DNA of 37,661 bases from an uncultured Clostridia bacterium (GTDB taxonomy: Bacteria > Bacillota > Clostridia > Christensenellales > Borkfalkiaceae): NCBI GenBank assembly GCA_947088135.1, contig CAMUFJ010000018.1:1-37661 (forward strand), in the 5' to 3' direction. The notes beneath the pieces were generated by a model, which saw only the letters and a program-made list of their open reading frames with translations, searched no databases and was not told where the DNA came from. Positions 22,384 to 31,391 of this stretch are shown here, piece after piece. Each line of letters opens with the position of its first letter. The stretch's first letter is position 1. Both the position numbers and the translations under genes were made by a program.

Positions 22384-25257
22384 ATGAAATCGATGACAAA
22401 ACGGAAAGGTACGGTAATTGCCGCCGCCGCGCTCGCGGGCGCTTTAGCGGTAACGGGCACTCTTCTTTTGAAGGACGGCGTCCAAACCGTATCGGCAGAG
22501 GAAAAAAACGAAGGACTTACCTATTTCTATGAAAAGCTCGGCGACGACACGCACGCAAAAAGCTTTTACAACGCGTTCGACAAGCTGTATAATGACGGCG
22601 TCTTTAAGACGGGTAAGTTGGAGTACAACCTCATCGCCAACGGCACGGTGACGGGAAGCGATGTTTCCGCTTACGTGAACAACGGGAACACGCGTTTGCC
22701 CAAAGCATTCGGTGCGGGACGCGATTCCTTCATTATGGATCATCCCGACTTATTCTATATCGACGTGTTCGGAACGTCCATCAGCGCGGGTATGCAGGGA
22801 AACGCCTATGCGGCGTATCTCGACAGCAGCAGGGTGAAAACGCTTTACCTCGGCGGATTGGACAGTGCGGAGAAAGTGAATGCCGCCGTGACGGAATACG
22901 AGAATAAGCTTGCCGAGATCGTCGCGGAAGCAAAGGCTGCGGGCGACACGAAAGCGCAGATCGAATACGTAAACAAATATATATGCGAAAATACCGAATA
23001 CAGTTTCGGAACGGAAATTCGGGGAGATAAGAACGTGGATACTCCCGCGGCGGCGTATATCAACACCGCTTACGGTTCGATCGTCAACGGTAAGGCAATC
23101 TGCGGCGGTTATTCCAAAGGCTTTAAAGCCGTTATGGATCGGTTGGGAATCCCTTGCGTCTGCGTACAGGGTTACAGCCTCAAAGAGAGCGGTTCGCAAG
23201 CCCATATGTGGAACGTCGTAAAAGTAGACGGAAATTGGTATAACGTAGACGTAACTTGGAACGATACGGAAAACGACGCGGAGAAATGGATGTTGCTCGG
23301 TTCCGAGAACTTCGATTACGCGCACCAAGAGGATAAGGTAATTTCTTCGTCCGGTTACGAATTCGATTATCCTGCGGTCAGCCCTTACGATTACGGAAAC
23401 GACAGCGACCAAAACGGAATGCGGATCGACGGCGAATATCAGGATACCGATTCGGGAAAATTGCTCACGCTGACGATAAATTACGAAAATAAAGGCGCTC
23501 CCGCATTGCAGGAGGAGGGTAAATATTTGGCGTACCGCTCGGGCGTAACGTCGGACGGTGAAATCGTTTGGGGGCCTTGGGTCAATGCGATCGCGTTGGG
23601 AGAAATCTATGCTTCCCCTTGGGCCTTCGGGGAAACCGATAATAAGTTGGTAGTGTATGCGAGCGAACAGTACTTGCAGTTTGCGCTTATTAACCGCGCG
23701 CCCGACGAGAGCTTCGGAGCGTTTTATCCCGATGAGGATAAATTCGGCGAGAATGCGGGCAAGGAGTACTACTACGCTTACAAGGCGGACGAGTTAACGG
23801 AGGAAGATTTCATCGTTGCGCCCAGCGTGCCTTATGAAAACGAAGGGCACGGAAGTTACGTGCCCGCGCCTTGGGGAAATCCCGTGCCGGCAAACACCAG
23901 CCCTTACCCCATTGACGCTACTTATAATATTACGATTACTTATACCGAATCGCTCGAATTGATCGAACCCGATAAAGGCGTGGAGATGTCGTTTACGACG
24001 GGAAGAGGGGACTCCACCGTACGGGAACACGCCGTGGTTTCCGATTTAAAGTGGGATAACGATAAAGTCATTTCGTTTAAATTCACTCCCAGCAAAATGT
24101 ATATCCATAACTCTACGAATTACTACTTCGTGCCCACCAACCTGATGGGGAAAAAGAGTAAAAAAGTTCCCAGCCCCGTCATTTACAGTTTTAAATACAA
24201 AAGCGTCGTGTGCAGCAAGGTGTTTAACGACGGAAGATTGTACATGAACGTTATCGGTCAGGCGTCGCTGCTCGATACTTCCGATTTGTCGATCACCGAT
24301 TTTAGAGATGAAAACGGTAATTATTACGCGGAAAGCCAGAGGAGCCAGTTGATGCTTGTTGCAAGCAAGCCCGACACGAGCAAAGAGCAAGAGATGAAAG
24401 ACGTCCTTTTGGACGAAACGCCGATCAAGCAGAACGACATCGTTGCGTCCGAGACCTTCGAAATCGACTTGCAAATTTGCGGTGTCGTCTCCAAAGTTCC
24501 GAACGGGAGCTATATGCAGGTGGCGTTCGGCTTCCCCGAAGGATACGATCCCGACGATGCGGGTACTACCTTTAAAATTTATCACTATAAGCACGACGAT
24601 AAGGGAAATATTACGGGCGTGGAAGAAATTCCCGTTATCATTACCGAATACGGTTTGATCGCGCGCGTACACAGTTTCAGCCCGTTCACCATCGTCCAAG
24701 TTAAAAACACGAGCGCGGCAGTGGCTGAAAGCAAACAGGCGATCTATGCCACCGCTTCCGGTAACGGTAGCGTGACGACTGCGGACGGTAAGAGCGGGAT
24801 CGCTATCCTCGAAGGCGATTCCATCGTATATACGGTAAAAGCCGACGAGGGCTATCAGGTTTCCTGCGTATTCCTCAACGGGAAAGCGGTGGAAGCTTCC
24901 AAATATGCAAACGGAACGCTCACGCTGAGCGCAAACGAGCTTGAAGCAAACAACACGCTTGAAGTGCGTTTTGTAACGAAGGAGTCGGCAAAGAGCTACG
25001 AGGAAAAGGGTATGCAAGTCATCGAGGTTACGAGCACGATCGGAGATGTCGCCGATAAGCCCGAGGAAAAACCCGATGATTCCTCTCGGCCCGAGGAAAA
25101 ACCCGACGATTCCTCTCAGCCCGAGGAAAAACCGACGGAAGAGAAGAAGAGCGGCTGCGGGAGCAGTATCGGCTTCGGCGCGTTCGGCTTGGCGGCTTTG
25201 GCGGCAGTCGCGCTCGGCACGGTCGTTTTTGTAAGCAAGCGTAAGAACAACGGTTAA
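22384..25257 (+). CDS. Secreted transglutaminase-like protein with SGCGS C-terminal anchor
   Basis: 957 residues from ATG 22384, which has CGGAGG upstream; the in-frame start at 22321 lies before the ribosome site and would bury the signal peptide. Signal peptide about 1-38 (cleavage near VSA-EE). Transglutaminase-like domain at about 190-300 with a plausible triad: Cys240 in AICGGYS, His274 in AHMWNV, Asp289 in NVDVTWND. Then beta-rich modules (about 340-780) and an InlB-B-type 'bacterial repeat' domain (about 780-880: ATASGNGSV, GYQVSCVFLNGKAV). Next come repeats of PEEKPDDSS and the tail EEKKSGCGSS, a hydrophobic stretch and KRKNNG. Possibly a surface protease or crosslinker. It is a single-gene unit. 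Confidence 0.88.
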   Translation: MKSMTKRKGTVIAAAALAGALAVTGTLLLKDGVQTVSAEEKNEGLTYFYEKLGDDTHAKSFYNAFDKLYNDGVFKTGKLEYNLIANGTVTGSDVSAYVNNGNTRLPKAFGAGRDSFIMDHPDLFYIDVFGTSISAGMQGNAYAAYLDSSRVKTLYLGGLDSAEKVNAAVTEYENKLAEIVAEAKAAGDTKAQIEYVNKYICENTEYSFGTEIRGDKNVDTPAAAYINTAYGSIVNGKAICGGYSKGFKAVMDRLGIPCVCVQGYSLKESGSQAHMWNVVKVDGNWYNVDVTWNDTENDAEKWMLLGSENFDYAHQEDKVISSSGYEFDYPAVSPYDYGNDSDQNGMRIDGEYQDTDSGKLLTLTINYENKGAPALQEEGKYLAYRSGVTSDGEIVWGPWVNAIALGEIYASPWAFGETDNKLVVYASEQYLQFALINRAPDESFGAFYPDEDKFGENAGKEYYYAYKADELTEEDFIVAPSVPYENEGHGSYVPAPWGNPVPANTSPYPIDATYNITITYTESLELIEPDKGVEMSFTTGRGDSTVREHAVVSDLKWDNDKVISFKFTPSKMYIHNSTNYYFVPTNLMGKKSKKVPSPVIYSFKYKSVVCSKVFNDGRLYMNVIGQASLLDTSDLSITDFRDENGNYYAESQRSQLMLVASKPDTSKEQEMKDVLLDETPIKQNDIVASETFEIDLQICGVVSKVPNGSYMQVAFGFPEGYDPDDAGTTFKIYHYKHDDKGNITGVEEIPVIITEYGLIARVHSFSPFTIVQVKNTSAAVAESKQAIYATASGNGSVTTADGKSGIAILEGDSIVYTVKADEGYQVSCVFLNGKAVEASKYANGTLTLSANELEANNTLEVRFVTKESAKSYEEKGMQVIEVTSTIGDVADKPEEKPDDSSRPEEKPDDSSQPEEKPTEEKKSGCGSSIGFGAFGLAALAAVALGTVVFVSKRKNNG
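25060..25137 (+). repeat. 30-bp tandem repeat coding a Pro/Glu/Asp linker
   Basis: Two full copies (25060-25089, 25090-25119) and a partial third encode PEEKPDDSS plus Arg or Gln. It forms the wall- or membrane-proximal linker before the C-terminal anchor. Confidence 0.85.
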
Positions 25258-25267
25258 CAAATAAAAT

Positions 25268-25298
25268 AAAAACGGCGGGATTTTGTCTCGCCGTTTTT
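25268..25298 (+). terminator. Terminator of the transglutaminase-like gene
   Basis: Stem AAAAACGGCGGGA / TCTCGCCGTTTTT with a TTTTG loop, one G-U pair, and T-run. Confidence 0.88.
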
Positions 25299-25431
25299 AT
25301 TTGCGCGAAATGCGACCGTGTGCAAAGACCCGAAAAGTCGTCGGCGCGGAAACGGAAGATGAGGCGGCGGGGGACGAAAAATGAATAAAATTCCGCATAC
25401 TATGAATAATAATAAATATTTCCCTTTCGAA

Positions 25432-25461
25432 AAAAAGCCGTATTTCAACCGACGGCTTTTT
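25432..25461. terminator. Second terminator-like hairpin in the 25258-25650 gap
   Basis: Stem AAAAAGCCGT / ACGGCTTTTT (10 bp) with a 10-base loop; the A and T arms make it potentially bidirectional. No gene was recognised between it and the first terminator (25299-25431). Confidence 0.6.
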
Positions 25462-25522
25462 GGGAGGGGGAACGAAAGACTTCCGTACCCGTAAATCTTT
25501 TCTATTTATCTCCCGAAAGGGG

Positions 25523-25542
25523 TGTGAAACAATAATTTCACA
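25523..25542. promoter_or_regulatory. 20-bp dyad upstream of the lipoprotein promoter
   Basis: TGTGAAA-CAATAA-TTTCACA, a perfect 7-bp inverted repeat with 6-base centre, centred about 40 bp upstream of the -35 at 25574. Possible activator or repressor site; the regulator is unknown. Confidence 0.4.
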
Positions 25543-25573
25543 GAATGTTTATATACATTTATAAGCAAATTGC

Positions 25574-25603
25574 TTGACGGTAAACGCGAAAATATGGTAA
25601 CAT
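25574..25603 (+). promoter_or_regulatory. Promoter of the lipoprotein pair
   Basis: TTGACG (25574-25579), 18-bp spacer ending TGG, TAACAT (25598-25603). Start near 25610, followed by GAGG at 25642-25645 and ATG 25651. Confidence 0.55.
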
Positions 25604-25650
25604 ATACTAAAATAACGGCGTTAAAAATTTATGCTTTATTGCGAGGACTT

Positions 25651-28600
25651 ATGAAAAGACGTGTTTCAATACTCATAACGGCAATTTTAATGGTGCTCGG
25701 CTTGTCGCTTTTGTTTACTGCCTGCGATGATAACGCGGCTGCCAAAAGCGATTACAGCGTAACGGTGCTTTCTCCCGACGACGAGCCCGTTTCGGGTGCG
25801 ACGGTGTCTTGGATGAACGGTTCTTCCGTAGCGGGCAGCGCGCAAACGGATGAGAGCGGGAAGGCGACTGCCACGCTTCCCGTCGGTACTTACGGGATCG
25901 AACTCTCGGGCTATGGCGACGGGTACGAATACACCTCGGTGTCCGTCGGCTCTTCCATGCGCAATATTACGCTGACCCTTTCCGTAAAACGCGTCGTCTA
26001 TTCGGTGACGGTTACGGATAAGGACGGAGCCGCCGCGGAGGGGATTTCCGTGAGTTGGTCGGACGATGACGTCGTTGCGGGCACCGCCAAGACGAACGCA
26101 AGCGGTAAAGCCGAATGCGAGCTCGATTACGGCTCGTATTCCGTAACGCTTTCCGATCTTCCCGAGGGCAATCTTTACGACGGCGCGAAGACCGCCGACG
26201 GCAAGAATCCCGCTCTTTCGTTCACGCTCCGCGGGGGGGCTTCCGTCAAATACAGCGTCACCGTGCGCAGCGAGGGCGGACTGTTGTTCGCCGATCAAGC
26301 AGTGCAGATTTTCAGCGGCGAAACCCGCGTTGCGTCGGGCAGTACCGACGAGAAAGGCGTGTTCGCCTTTACGGCGGAACCCGGCGATTATACGGTGAGG
26401 ACGACGAAGCTTCAAGAGGGCTATTCTTACGAGCCCGCAACGCTTACGAGCGAATTGCGCGAAACGGTTTTGGAATTGCATTCCGAAATCATCATGGATA
26501 GCCCCGCCGAAGGCATGAAGTACGTCATGGGCGACATCATTCACAACTATTCGTTCACCACGCCCTACGAATTGGGCGACGCGGTTTGGAGCAGTACGGT
26601 TTCGGAGATTCTCCAAAGCAAAGAGATGCTCATCATCAGCAACTGGGGCACGAATTGCTCTTGGTGCGTGAAAGAAATGCCCATGATGGAAGAGGTCTAC
26701 CAGAAGTACGGAGATAAAATCGAAATCGTTGCCGTGAGCAACTACGTACCCATGGATACCGATGCGGTAATCATCAACTACTACGCGCAAAACGGCTACA
26801 CTTTCCCCATGATGCGCGACGCCAACGGCTTCGCCTATAAGTTCGGTCTTACGGGCTGGCCCACGACGGTCGTCATCGACAGGTACGGCGCGGTCGCGCG
26901 CATCGAGGCGGGCGCGATCACGAGCACGGAGGCTTGGGAGCGCTTGATTTTAAAGTATATCGGCGACGATTACGTTCAGACCTTTATCCCCGGAACGGAC
27001 AAGAGCGATTCCATCAATAACGACGTCGCGAAGCCCGATTTGGAAATTCCCGAAGGACACTACGAAAACGTTGCGAATAAGCTGAACGACACCTCGACCT
27101 TCCCCAAGGGAGCGGAGGTTGTTTGGTTCGGGGAAGAAGAGTACGAGTATGCTTGGCCGTTTTTGCTGGATACCGTCGACGGCGTTTCCCAGGACGGCGA
27201 AGAGGTACTGTATGCGACGAACTCGGGCAAACCGAATACCATGGCGATCATCTATGCAACGGTCAATGTGGAAGCGGGCAAGGTGTTCACGTTCGATTAC
27301 TTTGCGGATACCGAAACGGCGGACTATTTCTACGCCATTTGGGACGGCAGGATCGTTCTTAAACTATCGGGCAATTCGCAGGGCTGGCAGACGTGTCATC
27401 TGTTTGCCGACATCACGGGCGGCGAACATAGACTTTCCATTACCTATGTCAAGGACTCGAGCGGCAACGTGGGCAGGGACAGCGTGTACCTGCGCAACGT
27501 GAGGTTCGTGGACGTTTCCGAGCTCAGCGATTCGACGGATATGCTCCGTGCGGCGGCTTACGGTACGCCCGAAGATGATTCTACCTCGTTCCCGTATTAC
27601 GCGGACGTGTTCATGGGGAGCGACGGGTATTATCACGTTAACCTTGCAGGACTTCAAAACCACGAGCTTGCCGGCAACGATCAGAGCCCGCTTTTGCTTG
27701 CCAACGTGCTCAACGTTACCAATTGGGTCAACAATTACAGTCTTGCCCAGCTTGTAATGGCGCAATACGAGAATACGGGCGAATACGTGTATTCCTGCAC
27801 CTTCGAAGTAAACGGGGTGACGCGTGACTACCGTGACGATCTCGTCAATTATATGAATGCGGCGACCGCTTCCGACGTAGACGACTGCATTCCGATCGAT
27901 GCGTTCTTGCACGACTTGCTCGTCGGCTTTACAAAAAACGTGAGCGGTTCGGAGTCGCATGAAAACGAATGGTTAGAGCTCTGCTATTTCTATTCGCACT
28001 ACGGAAGCGGCGACCCCGTTGGCAACCCCATTATCGGTGTGACGGAAAAGACGGCAATCGTTGTCGAAGAGGGGACTTATACCGCCGATTTGACGCGCAA
28101 TATGTATCCTTTCCCGAGCATAGTCTATACTTTCACGCCGAAGGAAAACGCGGTTTATAAAGTGGAGTCGCTCATTCCCGCGAAGGATGCGGGGTTGCAA
28201 GCGGCGCAAATTTGGATCTACGACGAAGAGACCATTGAAGGGGAGCCCCTTGTCTATTGCGGCGATACGCATATCACGCTCGACGGCGTTAACGAACACA
28301 ATTTCGAAGCTTACTACTATATGCAGGCGGGGCACAAGTATTATTTCAGACTTGCGTTCCAAATGGCGGGCTCCGGAAAGTACGATTTCAAGATTACGAA
28401 CGTCGGTCAATCGGCAACCGAATTCATCACCTGCTCCAACGACATTTACGAAATGGTGCTCGACGAAGAGGGCAACTTTACCAATGAAATCGTTTTAAGC
28501 GGTGCGATCGATTACGTGTTGGGCGAGGACGGCTATTTCCGTGCGGTCAACCCCGACGGAACGACGGGCGACTATATCTACATGGACGTTATCCGCGTAT

Positions 28601-29025
28601 CCTCGAGTGCGCTCGGCAATACGCCTCTCAACAAAAAGATCGATAAATTCGTGCTCGACCCCAAAGACTTTAAGGAGCTCGACTATAAGGTCTTCGATTT
28701 CCGTTATTGCATTGCCTATTATAACGAAAAAGGCGAGGATGGGTCGGAAATCATCAATTACAATCCCAAGCTGGATTTGTCTTTGCTCGATTCCGATAAG
28801 TATAAAGATTACACCGAGATCATGAGAGCCTACATCGAAGCCGCGCCGACGGAAGGCGAGTACAAGGGGCTCATCAAAGTCAATCAGGAATTGGTGGACA
28901 TTATATCGCTGTTCTTCGAAGTGCGCCTGAACTCGGTTTGGGACGACACGATGGAGGCGGCGCTTGAAAACGAATGGCTGAGATTGTGCTGGTACAACAG
29001 AACGCACAACGAAGCCAATCCTTAA
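25651..29025 (+). CDS. Large lipoprotein with three Ig/Cna-like repeats and a TlpA-type thioredoxin domain
   Basis: 1124 residues. Lipobox FTAC with Cys25; the ATG at 25651 is chosen because it puts the signal peptide at the N-terminus, and the in-frame ATG at 25570 precedes the promoter -10. Three repeats at about 34-115, 116-198 and 199-285 each begin YSVTV and run through a TDESGKATATL-type turn, like CarboxypepD-reg/Cna-B modules. A redoxin domain follows (about 290-455): SNWGTNCSWCVKEMP with CxxC at Cys336/Cys339 and the cis-Pro site GWPTT. CSWC differs from the usual CxPC, which would shift redox potential. The remaining 660 residues are beta-rich and unassigned. First of a two-gene unit with 29070. 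Likely an extracytoplasmic thiol oxidoreductase. Confidence 0.85.
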   Translation: MKRRVSILITAILMVLGLSLLFTACDDNAAAKSDYSVTVLSPDDEPVSGATVSWMNGSSVAGSAQTDESGKATATLPVGTYGIELSGYGDGYEYTSVSVGSSMRNITLTLSVKRVVYSVTVTDKDGAAAEGISVSWSDDDVVAGTAKTNASGKAECELDYGSYSVTLSDLPEGNLYDGAKTADGKNPALSFTLRGGASVKYSVTVRSEGGLLFADQAVQIFSGETRVASGSTDEKGVFAFTAEPGDYTVRTTKLQEGYSYEPATLTSELRETVLELHSEIIMDSPAEGMKYVMGDIIHNYSFTTPYELGDAVWSSTVSEILQSKEMLIISNWGTNCSWCVKEMPMMEEVYQKYGDKIEIVAVSNYVPMDTDAVIINYYAQNGYTFPMMRDANGFAYKFGLTGWPTTVVIDRYGAVARIEAGAITSTEAWERLILKYIGDDYVQTFIPGTDKSDSINNDVAKPDLEIPEGHYENVANKLNDTSTFPKGAEVVWFGEEEYEYAWPFLLDTVDGVSQDGEEVLYATNSGKPNTMAIIYATVNVEAGKVFTFDYFADTETADYFYAIWDGRIVLKLSGNSQGWQTCHLFADITGGEHRLSITYVKDSSGNVGRDSVYLRNVRFVDVSELSDSTDMLRAAAYGTPEDDSTSFPYYADVFMGSDGYYHVNLAGLQNHELAGNDQSPLLLANVLNVTNWVNNYSLAQLVMAQYENTGEYVYSCTFEVNGVTRDYRDDLVNYMNAATASDVDDCIPIDAFLHDLLVGFTKNVSGSESHENEWLELCYFYSHYGSGDPVGNPIIGVTEKTAIVVEEGTYTADLTRNMYPFPSIVYTFTPKENAVYKVESLIPAKDAGLQAAQIWIYDEETIEGEPLVYCGDTHITLDGVNEHNFEAYYYMQAGHKYYFRLAFQMAGSGKYDFKITNVGQSATEFITCSNDIYEMVLDEEGNFTNEIVLSGAIDYVLGEDGYFRAVNPDGTTGDYIYMDVIRVSSSALGNTPLNKKIDKFVLDPKDFKELDYKVFDFRYCIAYYNEKGEDGSEIINYNPKLDLSLLDSDKYKDYTEIMRAYIEAAPTEGEYKGLIKVNQELVDIISLFFEVRLNSVWDDTMEAALENEWLRLCWYNRTHNEANP

Positions 29026-29069
29026 CGGTAAAAGAATAATGAAACGAAAAGATTTTTGGGAGGAACAAC

Positions 29070-31325
29070 ATGACCAAAACAGGTAAAAAAATTCTGCATA
29101 CGATTATCTTGGCGCTCTGCTTGGCGGCGTTTGCCTGCCTGTTTGCCGCCTGCGGAACCGATACGCCCGAGGACAACGCGGTGACTTATACCGTGACCGT
29201 TAAAAAGGACGCTGCGACCCCTGCGGAGGGTGTTTCGGTACAGATCCGCAAGGGCGGCGCGGGATTCGAGAAAAAGAGCACCGACGCAAACGGTAAAGTG
29301 ACATTCGAGCTCGCCCCCGACAGCTACGAGGTGGTGCTCGCCAAACTTCCCGATCATTACAGCGTTCCCGAAAGTGCGTCGCTTTCCGTTACCGCGGATA
29401 GTCGCGACCTCACCGTTACGCTCGAAAAGAGCTTCTTCTATACCGTCAAGCTCGTCAATCCCGATAAGACGCCTTTCTACGCCCCCGGAATAATGGTTGG
29501 CATCTGCACGCTTGAAGGAAGCTGCTTGACGCCCGTCCTCATCGACGAAAACGGCGTTGCGGAAATCGAAGCGGATCCCGGCGATTATCACGTTCAGCTC
29601 CCCGATCTCCCCGCATGCTACACGTTCGATAAGGACGGCGCGGGCTATTACAGAGGCGGGAACTTTTCGGCGACCGATACGGAAATGACGATCACGATTT
29701 ATACCGCTACCGTCGCAAACGCCGTCGCTCCCATGACGGAAGCGGAAAAAAAAACCTATTCTGAGGGCACGCCCGCTTACAACAGCTCCTTTCAACGCTA
29801 CGTTTCCTATAAACTGACCAAGGAACTGAAAGCGGACGAGGTCGCATATTTTTGTATCGACGCGGAAATATCGGGACGCTACAATATCTTCACAAACAGC
29901 GAAGTGTTGTTTTTGTCAAACGGAACGGAATTCGTTGCGGGGAAAGACGGTAACTATTTGTCCTCGACGCTTATCTGTCGGGAAGGTCAGCCCTACTTTT
30001 TTAAGGCGATCAATAACGGCAACAGACCCGCGAAAGCGGAATTCGTCATTACCGCTCCCTTCTCTTCTTATATTTCCCAACACGGGAAAGGCGGCGTTTT
30101 AGACGTTGTCGTCGGGAAGGAAAACACCAATGCGATCATCTCGTTTTCGCCCTCCGAGGCAGGAACTTATCGCGTGTCGGTAACGGGCGAGGCTCCCGCG
30201 GCGCTTTCCGTTTCCGCTTCCAATTTCGGCGAATTTATCGAGGACGCGCTTGCGGACGGCGAATACGTTTCCAATCCTTCCGACTCTTTCGTTGCATATA
30301 CGAGCAACGTAACGAGCGGATCGTATATCTATATTGCGATCACGGCAAAGGCGGAGGAGTATCCCGCAAAGCTGAACGTGAACATCACAAAGACGGCGGA
30401 AGTCGCGGATACGCACACAACCGTCGAGGTGAAGGAAACGCTCACCCAATATGCGAAGCCTGCGGGGAAAGAACTTTACGGCGTTCCCATGAACGGAACG
30501 GCGAAGCTCGTATACAACAGCGCGGACAAGTATTATCATCTCGGTACGGCGGACGGAGCCGTGGTTGTCGTCAACATAACGGGTTCGCTGGACGTAAGCA
30601 GATTCGAAGAGGGTTGCGCTTTGGCGTACATGGAGCTTGTAAACGGACAGCTCGCAACCTATCGTTTTATTACGAAACGGGAATCCGGCGAAGACACCCT
30701 CGATTATAGGCTGTTTCTGCGCGGATTCGAAGAATACGACTACACCAATGGCACGCACGGTCCCGTCGCGTCCATTCCCAAGGAGATCACCGCCCAAACG
30801 TATTACGCGAAATTCGTCAACGAAGACGGCGTGTATCCGCTTACGGAGGAGCTGAAAATCTTCCTTGAAAAGTTCTATGAGGCGAATGCCGCGGCGTTTT
30901 CCTGGCAAATTCCCGCGAACGTAGAAGCGGAAAACGCATGGTTGTTCCCTTGCTATTATTACGACGGTGAAACGGAAGCCGACGCGATCGTAAAGGACTA
31001 TCAATTCGTATCGCTAACCGAAGAGGGTAGAAGGTACGTTGTCGGCGACGAATACGAAGGCTACTGCACGGCGGTTGTGGACGGGCTTACGGACGGCAAA
31101 CTGACGGGCGGCAGTGTGATCGTGCGGGTGAGAAAAAACGGCAGTTTCAGCGTGTTGCCTTATTCCTCGGTAAACGAAGTTTACGATGAAAGCAACGCTT
31201 ACGATTCGGGTACTTGGACGAACGACGGCACGTATGCGTTCGCGTGTACCGCGGGTACGTTAACTTACTCGGACGGCACGTTCACCTATATCGACGGAGA
31301 AATAACCATCGTCTTCAAGGCGTAA
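29070..31325 (+). CDS. Lipoprotein with two Cna-like repeats, unknown function
   Basis: 751 residues. Lipobox FAAC with Cys28. Two N-terminal repeats (about 37-118 and 119-215) with YTVTV/YTVKL starts and TDANGKVTFEL or DENGVAEIEA turns resemble the modules in the gene upstream. The rest is beta-rich, ending in a segment about 635-751 with FSVLPYSSVNEVYD. No catalytic motif seen. GGGAGGAAC precedes the ATG; 44-bp gap from 25651, so the pair is probably co-transcribed and the proteins may share a ligand or assemble at the surface. Unlike its partner it has no CxxC thioredoxin site. Confidence 0.82.
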   Translation: MTKTGKKILHTIILALCLAAFACLFAACGTDTPEDNAVTYTVTVKKDAATPAEGVSVQIRKGGAGFEKKSTDANGKVTFELAPDSYEVVLAKLPDHYSVPESASLSVTADSRDLTVTLEKSFFYTVKLVNPDKTPFYAPGIMVGICTLEGSCLTPVLIDENGVAEIEADPGDYHVQLPDLPACYTFDKDGAGYYRGGNFSATDTEMTITIYTATVANAVAPMTEAEKKTYSEGTPAYNSSFQRYVSYKLTKELKADEVAYFCIDAEISGRYNIFTNSEVLFLSNGTEFVAGKDGNYLSSTLICREGQPYFFKAINNGNRPAKAEFVITAPFSSYISQHGKGGVLDVVVGKENTNAIISFSPSEAGTYRVSVTGEAPAALSVSASNFGEFIEDALADGEYVSNPSDSFVAYTSNVTSGSYIYIAITAKAEEYPAKLNVNITKTAEVADTHTTVEVKETLTQYAKPAGKELYGVPMNGTAKLVYNSADKYYHLGTADGAVVVVNITGSLDVSRFEEGCALAYMELVNGQLATYRFITKRESGEDTLDYRLFLRGFEEYDYTNGTHGPVASIPKEITAQTYYAKFVNEDGVYPLTEELKIFLEKFYEANAAAFSWQIPANVEAENAWLFPCYYYDGETEADAIVKDYQFVSLTEEGRRYVVGDEYEGYCTAVVDGLTDGKLTGGSVIVRVRKNGSFSVLPYSSVNEVYDESNAYDSGTWTNDGTYAFACTAGTLTYSDGTFTYIDGEITIVFKA

Positions 31326-31351
31326 AGACACACAAAATAAGATAAGCAAAA

Positions 31352-31377
31352 GGGCGGAGCGCAATCGCGCTCCGCCC
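31352..31377. terminator. Bidirectional terminator between convergent units
   Basis: 11-bp GC-rich stem GGGCGGAGCGC / GCGCTCCGCCC with AATC loop. The minus-strand side is followed by TTTTGCTTATC, so it mainly ends the operon at 31392-33972. Confidence 0.75.
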
Positions 31378-31391
31378 GTTCATTATATTCT

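Noticed and set aside
25060..25137. CRISPR-like tandem repeat
   Set aside because: The units are contiguous, in frame and protein-coding (a Pro/Glu/Asp linker); there are no spacers.
24046..25260. 404-codon minus-strand frame opposite the transglutaminase-like gene
   Set aside because: Antisense shadow; its repetitive part is just the reverse complement of the 30-bp linker repeat.
25523..25542. CRP/FNR binding site
   Set aside because: The arms TGTGA and TCACA are present but separated by 10 bases rather than the required 6.
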